64,000 nt of DNA from Brasenia schreberi (Eukaryota > Streptophyta > Magnoliopsida > Nymphaeales > Cabombaceae): positions 9,634,001 to 9,698,000 of the forward strand of contig JAYKKT010000055.1 of the NCBI GenBank assembly GCA_036023115.1. The letters run 5' to 3'. The notes under the pieces are model-generated. The model worked only from the letters and a program-made list of their open reading frames with translations. It was not told the origin of the DNA and searched no databases. The stretch's first letter is position 1, and the number at the start of each line of letters is the position of its first letter. Below, piece after piece: positions 37,701 to 49,700 of the stretch. The position numbers and the translations under genes were made by a program.

Positions 37701-40700
37701 TCCCAAGATCCATTGGGACCAGAATCCTATTAGTTACTAATTAGGGGCATTTTAGTCTTTTAAGTTATATTAGTAGTATTTAAAATGTTGTCATTAGGGT
37801 TAGGATGTGTGAAAAAACGTGGGCAGCAAGTGGCGGCAGCCAAGGGGTGCCGACCTGCACCCTTCTTCATTTCCTCTTGTATTCTTCTGTTTTTTTATAA
37901 TAAAATATATTTTGGAGTGTCAAATCAACAAATCAACAATAATGTGCCCAAATTCTATTGGGAGAAGTTGTATTAATTGATGTCTATCTTATAAATCGTA
38001 TGCCTAATGTTCTTAATGGAAATTCCTCATTTTATCTTTTATATCCAGACCAAAAAGAATTTAATGTTCCTTTACAAATCTTTGGTTGCACTTGTTTTGT
38101 ACATGTATATAAAAATGCTAGAGACAAACTTGATGCTAGAGCAATTAAATGTATTTTCATGGGTTATTCTTCTACCCAAAAATTATATAAAGGAGTAGCC
38201 AAGGAGGCATTTAAGAGATTTGTTTGAAGTTTGTCTGTCTGGGAGTCGATAATGAACAAAATAAGTGCAACAAAAAATACAATGTGGAAATGGTATAAGG
38301 CATATGGAAATAATAAAAAAGTTGGAGTTTGATTTTTCAAAACGGAGGAAGGCATGCAATAAATTAAATAGCAAACGGTAAAACGACATCACCCCAAAGC
38401 CTTACGAGTAACATGGCTACCAAGAAGCAAAGTACAGCGTTGTTTCAATCAAATGGCAGTTCTTACACTCAACATTTACCTATTGCATTGAGAGTGGTAG
38501 AATTCAGGTTAAGTAATTTATTTCCAAATTTGTTTCTCCACAAACCTTTCTTTTGTAAAGACCAAAAGCTTTATTGCATAGCCATTGACTCTATCGTAAT
38601 CCCTAGAACAAGACAAGAAGCATTGAAAGATAAGAATTGATTCAACCATGAATAAGGAGATGCAAGCTCGAGAAAGAAACTGAATATTGGAAATTTGTTG
38701 AGAAAACCAAAGGAAAAGAGACCAAGTGGGGTACATCTAGATGGATCATACACATTCGTAAAGGCTGTACCTACGTATGGTACCTCTAGACAGTATAAAG
38801 CAGACTAGTGACAAAGCTTATCCAGGGATACACATACCTTTGATCCTATGGCATTGATTATGAGGAGACATTTGCTCCAGTTGGCAAAGATGAATCACTG
38901 TTCGTATTTGTACTTCTCTCGCCGCCTACGACTCGGGTGGAACTACACCGCTTGATGTCAAAAATAGGGCCATCTTGTACTGGAGAAGCTAGGAGAGGTA
39001 CAGATATACATGGAGATTCCCTGCTGGTTTGTCCCACAAGTGGAACAAAACAAAGTTTGCGATGTTGGAAGAAAGCATTTATAACAAGGCAAACAATGAT
39101 CCTGACATGGTCTCAAGATTCACAAAGCTTGACAGCAATCAGCTCATCACGGGTTACAAGCAAAGCACAAGGAGAGATCATACACTTTTTCTTGAAATTC
39201 ATTCAAAGAAGGAAAATTAATATACTTCTTGTTTATGTTGATAGATATAATTATTATAGACGATCGAGAACGTAAAAAATAGGAGTGAGGGAAGGCGAGG
39301 ATCAATTTAACTTGAGACTTTTAGCCATGGTTTTGGAGCCATTAGCCAAGGTAACCATAGGAAGGGAACGAGGATTAGAAAAGCTAGAAAAAGACTAAGA
39401 TTACCTGAAATATGATCAGAAGCACCCAATTTAAAACCACGTAGACCAAGGGAGGAATGGGTGAGGCAAACAGTAATTATCACTTGAGTAACAGAGCGGC
39501 GGATGTTGGGCGACTGGTAAAGTAGATAACCCTCGCAAATAGCGGTAGAATGCGATCGTGGACACATCGGATGTTAAAACGGGAGATGCTAAAACAAAAA
39601 GAGGCACGGTGGGCAACGTGGTTGTGCGGGTGGTTTACCAAGTACATTTTAAAGCAACGATTAAGAGTATGACCAAACGTGTGTGATAAGTACGTTGTGG
39701 ACATTGACCGCACCACGATTCTAAGAATCAAAATTTATACTAATGGTGATTGGGTTGGTGCTACTAAAGATAGAAAATCTACATCAGGCTATTTACTAAG
39801 TGTAGGAGGAAACGTAGTGTCATAGAAAGGCAAGAAGCATCCAGTTGTTGCTAGATACAGCACTGAGGCGGAATATAGAGCTATTGCACTTGGGATGTGC
39901 GAAGGCTTATGGGTAATATCTCTTATGGAAGAAATTGGATTTGGAAAGAACCTTCTAGTGAAGTGTTTTACGGATAGTTGGGTAACTTTGTAGATTGCAT
40001 CTAATCCTGTATTTCATGAAAGAACTAAGCATATGGAGATCGATTGTCATTTTATTCGAGAGGAATTATCTATAGGAATTTTTAATCTTACACATGTGTG
40101 GTCAGAACAACAGTTAGCTGATATACTAACTATGCTTGTTACAACTTGTTGCTTAAATAAGACTTTGGAGAAGTTGGGAGTTATGAGTATTCAAGTCCCA
40201 ACTTGAGGGGGCGTGTTGAAGGATAGCGAAGGAACAAATCTCCGCTCTTATTAGATCCATATATGGTCCAATAGGAGTTGCATGGTGTAACATTTACTAA
40301 GTAGGGGTATATTAGGAATTCAAGTTAAAAAACACTATAAAATAAACCCTACACCCTAATAGAAATCGTGTGTGAAAGAAAGGAGAGAGAGAGCGGTTGC
40401 CAAGGATGTGGCGCCGACTCTCAACCATTCCACTTTATTGAGATAGTATTCAGATTACATTTAATCTAGTCTATCATGAGAGAATTAAGCATATCGAAAT
40501 CGACTTACTTCATAAGAGGAATGTTACCAAGGAATTTCGACTGACCTATGTCAAGTTTGAAAATCAATATGCCAATATTCTTACCAAAGTTATAAATAGA
40601 AGGGATCTGATCTTCCCAAGTTGAGAGTCATCAATATCTTTCTCCCAACTTAAGGAAGAGTGCTGAGAAGATGATCTAAGATCTGGATCCATTACAGATT

Positions 40701-43700
40701 TAGATAAGTTTAAGAGGTCTTAATAATGTATTAGATGTATTGTAATGAGTGTATTTTAATCTTTCAAGTTATAAAAGACTTTATATGTGGTGTATTATAG
40801 TCCTTAGAGATGATTAACGTGAAAGAGGAGAGAGAAAGAACAACTTGTTTCTAAGAGCCTTGAATGGGTTTGTTATTTCCTATAAGTAAATAAATAAATC
40901 TTTTATATATTTTCTAAATAGGATTTAGGTAGTAGTTGCTGCCCGAATAGACTCATGTAAATGTTTATTTATCTATTATCAATAATTCTCTATGCAATCA
41001 CATAATTACATTTTATGTAATAAAAGTTGTTTTTGATAGCCTCTTTAGTTCTATACATGGCTTCATAAAGATAGCACATAAGTGGCTTCTCCTCACTTTC
41101 AGCCAATCTCAAAACCTTCACAAGAGGGCATGTGATTTTTAATAACCTAATATAAGAGTTCCAAAATATATTGTTGAAAACTATCTATGAAATCTCATTC
41201 ATTTTTTTGTTCTTATGTTGAGGCAAATCAATAAATTGTTGTTACTCATTTGAAGTAAATATTATCTTTAGGACTTGCTTTTATTTCTCAATGATATATA
41301 CATACAAAATAATAGTTGTAAACCGAGTAGCAACAATACGAAGGAGTGTGCCATCAATATATCTCCTCATCATATATAATACAAATACATAGTTTAAAAT
41401 TTTTTGGTAATATCTTGGCTAAACTTAGTTGCTACCTTTATGTTATTCATCTATCCAATATCCTCAAGAATCCATCTTTCATAATTGTACACCCGATCTC
41501 CTTAAGTTAAACAATATTTGTATACCTCAACGACAATCTTGTCTAATGATTTCCCACTAACTTATTATGAGAGGACATCTTATACCCTCACCCAATGTTA
41601 GCAATGACATTTGTTATTGCTTGAAAATGAAATGAATTCTCCGTATTAAAAGGAATACATGCATCATAAAACCATTTCCTACTTACAAGGTCTACATGCT
41701 CATACAATTGCACAAAAGTCATAGCAGCTCGAATACTAGGAAAAAAACTCAAATCAATTATTAAACAAGTAGATGAAAACTGATATATGTACTTCCTCCA
41801 CCACTGAAACAATCAAGCGGGGCTTGTTATGTACAACCCAAAACCAAGATGGAGAAGAACCAATGATATAATTAAGAGAGTTTATGTGGTTAATTTAATC
41901 AGGTCCTAGGTTAGCAAATATAAAGAGAGGTCTTGACATATAGCTCATATACATGAAACTTTCTACCAGGAGCCTATTCAAATCTTTTTCTATTAAACAC
42001 GACTCTACCTAAAATAAAACAGGAAAAGAAGTCCGAAGAAACAACGTTACAACAACAACAACTAAAACTTTTCTCATACTAGACAGAGTCGACTACATAG
42101 ATTCTTTGTTTCCATAGATCCCTATCGTGTGCCGTGTTAGCAGTTAACTCCCAATAAGCTAGATCATTCTTTATTGTTTCTTTCCAACACTTTTGTGGTC
42201 GTCCTCTAGCTCTTTTAATACTTTCCAAATTTAGTTTTTCATACCTTCTTACAGGTTCTTCTTTCTATATGTCCAAACCATCTTAAACGCTATTCTCTCA
42301 TTTTATCCTCTATTGGTGCCACTCTTAATTTGTTTCTAATAACCTCATTATGTATACAGTCTTTTCTTGTATGACCACTCATCCAGCTCAATATCTTAAT
42401 TTCTGTCACAAACATCTTTTGTACATGTTGATGATTAACTGCCCAACACTCAGAACCATAAAACATCGTAAGCCTAATTGGTGCCCTATAATATTTACCT
42501 TTTAACTTTAATGGTATCTTCTTATCACAAAGAATACCTAATGCTCCTCTCCATTTTAACCAACCAGCATTAATTTTATGCGTAACATCTCTATAAATTC
42601 TTCCATCACTATGAAAAATTGACCCTAGGTATTTAAAACTTTCCTTTTGGGGGATGCAATGTGTGCCAATTTTAATTTCTATGTCCTCTGAGGTAACCAA
42701 ATGATCAAACTTACATTCCATATATCCTGTCTTTGTTCTACTAAGTCGGAGACCTTTGCTTTCTAATGTTTCTCTCCATAGTTCCAATTTTCTATTAACG
42801 TTTTCCTTAGACTCCTCCACTAATACAATGTCATCTGCAAATAACATACACCAAGGTACTTCATCTTGAATATGTTTTGTTAACTCATCAATCACTATTA
42901 TAAATAAGTATGGACTTAAAGTTGATCCTTGATGTAACCCAATATTAACTTCAAAGAAATCTGTCATTCCTTCATGAGTCCTCACACATGTTTTTGCACT
43001 ATCATACATGTCTCTTATAAGGTTAATGTATGTCAATGGGATACCTCTTTTTTCCAAAGTTCTGCAAAGAACCTCCCTCGATACTCTATCATAAGCTTTT
43101 TCTAGATCAATAAATATCATGTGAAGGTCTTTCCTTTTTGCTCTAAAATGTTCCATAAGACGTCTCAAAAGGTGAATCGCTTCAACAGTAGATCTGCCTG
43201 GCATGAATCCAAATTGGTTCTCTGTTGTACTTGATACTTGTCTTAACCTACGTTCGATAATTTTTTTCCACAATTTCATAGTATGGCTCATTAACTTGAT
43301 ACCTCGATAATTCGCACAATTTTGAATGTCTCCCTTGTTCTTATATATGGGTATAAGTGTACTTGCTCTCCATTCCTCGGGCATCTTTTGGTTTTTCCAT
43401 ATTTCATTAAACAGTCTTGTGAGCCAAGTGATTCCTATTTCTCCTTGTATTTTCCAAACTTCTATCTGGTCCTACCGATTTACCACCCTTAATAGCCTCT
43501 TTGACTTCATTCTTTTGAATATGTTGGTAGAAATTGTGGTTTATATACTTTTCTGATTTGGCTAACTCTCCTAAGCTAATACTAGCATCCTTATTTTCAT
43601 TAAAAAGCTTATAAAAATAGTTTTTTCATCTATTGCTTATATCATCATCCGCAACTAGAATTGTTTCATCCTCATCCTTGATGCATCTAACATAATTAAG

Positions 43701-46700
43701 ATCTTTAGTTTTCTTATCTCTAGCCCTGGCTATCCTAAAAATATCTCTTTCACCCTCTTTTGAGTTGAGTTTTTTATATAAATCCTCCTAAAATTTACCT
43801 TCTGCTTCACTTACGGCCTTTTTCGCTTCCTTCTTTACTTTTTTGTAAGCCTCTAAAGTTTCACTAGTTTTCTTAGCATAATGTAATTTGTAACATGCTC
43901 TCTTTGCCTTGATTTTATTTTGCACTACTTCACTCCACCACCAAGCTTCTTTTTGTGCCGGTACACCTCCCTTAGATACACCTAATACATCTTTCGCCAC
44001 TTTTCTAATATGTATAGCCATATTATTTCACATATCACAGGGTATACCAACATAATTCCAAACATCTCCTTGAAAGGCTGTCTGTTTTAAAATATATCTT
44101 CTTTCTCGCTTTTGAGGTTCCACCATTTAGTTCGAATAGCTCGATGCACTCTTTTCTTCTTTGTCCATTTTTTTATTTGTAAATCCATAACTAAAAGTCG
44201 ATGTTAGGTGGTTAAGCTTTCTCCTAGAATTACCTTGCAATCTTTATAACATGCTCTATCTTTTTTTCTACAAATAAAGTAATCAATGTGTTTGTGATAA
44301 GCCACTCTGATAAGTAATTAAATGTTCATCTCGTTTTTTGAAGATTGTATTGACTATAAAGAGATCAAATGCCATAGCAAAATTTAAAATCTCCCTACCT
44401 TCCTCATTTATATCCCCCAAACCAAAGTTTTCATGAATACCTTGATATCCTAATGCTTATTTACCAACATGTCCATTTAAGTCTCCTTCTAAACAAATCA
44501 TCTCCCTTTGTGGAATCTTTTGAATCACTTTATCTAACTCTTCCCAAAAAGTTGTCTTTATACTATCTTCTAGTCCTTCTTGGGGTACGTAAGCACAAAC
44601 TATATTCAAAACCTCTACTCCTAACACTAATTTCAACGTCATGATTCGGTCACCATATCGTTGTATGTCTACTGCACTATCCTTTAAATCTTTATTTATG
44701 ATAATACCAACTCCGTTTCGAACCTTTCTTTTACCTGAGTACCATCTTTTAAAACCAGTATCCTCTATCTCCTTTGCTTTTTCTCCAACCCACTTTATGC
44801 CTTGTAAACATAGAATATGAATCTTTCTTCGAATCATAGTATCTATCACCTAAATATTATGATATTCCAAAAACCAATATGAATCTTATTATCCAGGACT
44901 AGCTTCCTTACCGCTCGCATCCGTTCATGTTTAAAATGTGGAGACCCTCTCTGAAAATTATTCACTACATTCGGGAGACAATGTAGCGGGACTAACTTCT
45001 TTACCCACACCCGTCCATGATATACATTCGGGCGAAAATGTAGTAGCTCTTGCTTATTTATTATTGCATTCGGGCTCTGCAGCACGTCGCTAGGCGGGGA
45101 CGCCCAAAGCAATGCTCATAATTTTTGTAATCGATGTTATAAAATCCGATGAAGTTTTACGCTGGCTGTCGGAAGCCTAACACAACCCTCCTCCTTTATC
45201 CGGGCTTGGGACCGGCAATGCAAGGGTGATCCCTTACATGGGCGGAGTTTCCGAAGAAACAACGTTGATGAAAATTTTTCCTTCCTCAAACACCAAAGGT
45301 CCAAAGTCACACTAGACTATAGGGAAAAAAAAGTGGCTCACCTTCGTAATAAAAGGCTCCAAAATGGGGCATTCCACATGTTGGTCATTATGTTGAGGCT
45401 CGATCAGGTGATCTATCAGCTTAAACTCAGTCCCGAATTGCATTGCATATGCTCCAGAAATAGTGGGCACCAAAACCACCATCTCTTCACCAGAAACTGC
45501 AGATCCATTGCCATCCTGCAACAATTTCATTAGCCATCAGCAATGAGAAAATAACATCTAAGCATCAGGTGTAGTAGTTAGAGGGAGGATGCCAAAAGGT
45601 GTGGAATAAGATCTTTCTCTGCCAAATCCTTTTCTACGACTTGCATCCTAAAAGCAAATAACAATGAAATAAAATATAAAATCACTTCATAAATCATCAC
45701 AAATTCACTCATTTTATAAATTTCTACTTCATAAACTGCCAAAACACCCAAAGACATTCACCCACTTTATAATTGCCACATGTTCATCAAAAACATATCT
45801 ACCCACTTCATAAATTATCATTAAAAAGAAAGGTGGATAGCACAAGTAGATAGAAAATAAGCATACAAAAACAACTAAAGCGATATACGACAAGAAAATA
45901 AAGCAATGCCTAGAAATACTGCATTTACCGCTGTTGTCACTACCGAAGTGGTGGTATCATCAGATCGCTGGAAAAGCTTCTTTCTTGCCGGAAATCCTTG
46001 CAGCTGTATAGCACTAGAACAGAAAATGCAAAACCACAAAAAACCACAGTGCAAAAATCGGGTATTCGGGTACCATTTATAAATTAAGAGTGTATCCCCG
46101 ATATGCCCTGTATCGCACGATCCAGGCCGATACTCTGCTCTATCCGATATACTCCGCTTACATATCGGGATTCCCCATGATACGGTACACCCCCATTCTT
46201 CATTCTTCCTGCTGCCTATATCAGAGGCAGCCTGCATACTTTGTAAATAAGCTGATTAACAGCTACTGTGAATCAAAACTGTGACATTTAAGTTCTTTGA
46301 CTGAGTTTTCTAAAGTGACTAAGTTTCATTAAGAAACTCATTGTGGTTGTGTTTATATTGAAATCAATGGACTAGGCAAACCTGTGATTGATTTATTAGG
46401 AACATTGTAACCTTCACATACGGCCGCAGATTACAGACAATACCTGTGAAATATGGATTTTCCTAAAAGATAGGTGGTTCCTTATAAAGTTGGGCACTGC
46501 ACATTCTACCCAAGGGATGGATATATTCTTCTGTTACCAAGCTCTTATCCTAAAGGGTTCAGGTCAAACACAACCAACTTATTCTATCTGAGCAGTGAAC
46601 GATGTAACTTCAGGTACTGCATGCCATTAATCAAGTTATTTGAGTTCTTTTTTTTCTTTTAAATCTTTGCATGATTCAATTAGTTTTAAAATAGGAGAGA

Positions 46701-49700
46701 AACGATAAGTATTTAAGGTTGGAAAAGTGTGATATTTCAGCCCAAAGGCGTTTTATAATCTGAACTTTTGGGGCCTTGTTAATTCAGTAGGCAACTGCTG
46801 TTATCTTCTTGCATTAATGTCTCAATGCAGTTCCTCAGGAGCTTGGGAAATATGTGACAGATCCCTGATAGAAATGTTATAAGGATCTTCTGCAACCTCT
46901 TAAGATGTTTCAGAAACTTCCTTGCTATCCTATTTCTATACTATAAAAAAATGCTTGAGAAATCTCTTACTTCCTTTAAGTTTGCAGTCTGTCGGCCCCA
47001 GTTTTTCCTAGTGCCGTGAATCAACCACAATGTTGTAATTGTAATGTTTAATCTTTGTTTTGCAAGTTATCATGATAATTTATGGTTTTTTTTAATGTCG
47101 ATGACTTATGTGTCAAAATCTAATTCTTTTCTTTTGATTATCCATTATAGGCAAAACTAGTTGAACAATCTTTGCTTTCATCTTCTGAGATCAAATGGTT
47201 CAATGACTACCATTCGCAAGTGTGGGACAAGGTCAGTGTCATAATTTACCTTTAAAGTATTGTTTGAGAATCAATTTTCACTGCAGAGGAGCATGCATTG
47301 GGCTAAAATTTTGTTCCAACATTTTCTCTCATATTTTGCCTGACAACTTTACCATTTATAATGTGATTAAAATAGATGTGCATGTATCTGTGTATGTGTT
47401 TAATTGTGCGTGCAACAGGAAGATTTGTCATAATTTCTAGTTTACGCTATAACTGAGGGGAGTTCAAGTGTAGTGCCACTTCTGTAGGGCCAAACTAGTA
47501 CACGCACAAGCACATTGCTGGACCTTGTTCAGGACTTGATAGTAACCTGATATGAGATCATGCAGTGGTCTAGTGGAGTGGAGGCAACATATACATATCA
47601 TAAATGTTGAGCAATAAAAGTTACGTATGGAGAACATACTTTTATGCCTTTCACAGGGTTCATTTTGTGACGTACAAATTGAGTTTGATAGCCATGATTT
47701 TGGTATTTCCATATTCCAATATAAAAGTAACCACTTTCACCATGAAAGCAGATGCCAGAAAGTTAACTTTTCTTTTCTCGTCTTAATCTTCAAGCATGAA
47801 GCAACACCTATGAGGAAATTTTCGAAGCTTCAATTTCAAAGAAACAAACTTTTCCCTTTTTTCTGTCATAACAGAGTTAGGGAAGTGGAATCAGAAACAT
47901 CCATCGCAAGTGAGACTTGTCCAACTGTAAATTGTCAGTAGTCCCCATCTTGACTAAATGCTCTTTAACTGGCCGACAAACCTTTTGTCAGGAGAGGGTC
48001 TTTTTTGCAAATTCTTGCGATATCAAAATGTGATTACCTTAACAACAAATTGCTCCACCTTAATGCAGTCATCACCATGAGGCCAACTCATGTATGTGAA
48101 CAATTAATGTTAATATCACTTTGTATGACTTTTGGAACACACCTAGGTTCTGATTGTGACCCATTTTGTAAGATTGGTGGTGGAAATCGTGAACAAACAA
48201 CAACAACTAAGCCTTTTCCCATACTGGACAGGGTCAGCTACATGGATTCTTTGTTTCCACATAGCCCTATCATGTGCCATGTTAGCAGTTAACTCACAAT
48301 AATCTAGATCATTTTTTATTGTTTCTTTCCAACACTTTTGTGGTCATCCTCTACATCTTTTAATACTTTCAAAATGTAGTTTTTCATACCTTCTTATAGG
48401 TTCTTCTTTTGATCTTCTTTTTAGATGTCCAAACCATCTTAAACGATATTCTCTCATTTTATCCTCTATTGGTGTCACTCCTAATTTGTTTCTAATAACC
48501 TCATTATGTATACGGTCTTTTCTTGTATGACTACTCATCCATCTCAACATCTTCATTTCTGTCACAGACATCTTTTGTACATGTTGATGATTAACTGCCC
48601 AACACTCATAACCATAAAACATGACAGGTCTAATTGCTGCTCTATAATATTTACCTTTTAACTTTAATGGTATCTTCTTATCACAATACTTTATGCTCCT
48701 CTCTATTTTAACCAACCAACATTAATTTTATGTGTAACATCTCCATCAATTCTTCCATCACTTTGAAGGATTGACCCTAGGTATTTAAAACTTTCTTTTT
48801 GGGGGATGCAATGTGTGCCAATTTTAATTTCTATATCCTCTAAGGTAACCAAATGATCAAACTTACATTCCATATATTATGTCTTTGTTCTACTAAGTCA
48901 GAGGCCTTTGCTTTCTAATGTTTCTCTCCATAGTTCCAATTTTCTATTAACTTTTTTCTTAGACTCCTCCACTAATACAATGTCATGTGCAAATAACATA
49001 CACCAAGGTACTTCATCTTGAATATGTTCTGTTAACTCATCAATCACCATTATAAATAAGTATGGACTTAAAGTTGATCCTTGATGTAACCCAATATTAA
49101 CTTCAAAGAAGTCTGTCATTCCTTCATGAGTCCTCACACATGTTTTTGCACTGTCATACATGTCTCTTATAAGGTTAATGTATGTCAATGGGATACCTCT
49201 TTTTTCCAAAGTTCTCCAAAGAATCTCCCTCGATATTCTATCATAAGCTTTTTCTAGATCAATAAATATCATGTGAAGGTCTTTCTTTTTTGCTCTAAAA
49301 TGTTCCATAAGACGTCTCAAAAGGTGAATAGCTTCAACAGTAGATTTGCCTGACATGAATCCAAATTGGTTCTCTGTTGTACTTGATACTTGTCTTAACC
49401 TATGTTCAATAATTCTTTCTCACAATTTCATAGTATGGCTCATTAACTTGATACCTCGATAATTCGCACAATTTTGAATGTCTCTCTTGTTCTTATATAT
49501 GGGTATAAGTGTACTTGCTCTCCATTCCTCAGGCATCTTTTGGTTTTTCCATATTTCATTAAATAGTCTTGTGAGCCAAGTGATTCCTATTTCTCCTAGT
49601 ATTTTTCAAACTTCTATAGGAATATTATCTGGTCCTACCGATTTACCACCCTTCATAGCCTCTTTGACTTCATTCTTTTGAATACGTCGGTAAAAATTAT

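Larger units (their letters stand above)
32624..37938 (+). mobile_element. Ty1/copia retrotransposon (Copia-4), complete insertion
   Basis: It is bounded by ATAAT target duplications (32619-32623, 37939-37943) inside Copia-3 integrase. The 5' LTR is 32624-32978 with primer site TGGTATCAGAGCC at 32979; the 3' LTR homology runs 37690-37938. Between are gag, protease, integrase, RT and RNase H in copia order, with frameshifts, stops and a badly degraded RT. It is younger than Copia-3 by position but no longer active. Confidence 0.92.
31480..40438 (+). mobile_element. Ty1/copia retrotransposon (Copia-3), split by Copia-4
   Basis: Its 5' LTR is missing; the element starts within gag next to the gypsy-like LTR. 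Protease and integrase run to 32623, where Copia-4 inserted with ATAAT duplicated (32619-32623, 37939-37943). Integrase resumes at 37944, continuing the block TLLIRYN...VPKFYW across the gap. RT remnants, a good RNase H region, the tract ACTTGAGGGGGCG and a 3' LTR (40214-40438, truncated) follow. It sits in the big APP1 intron. Confidence 0.88.
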
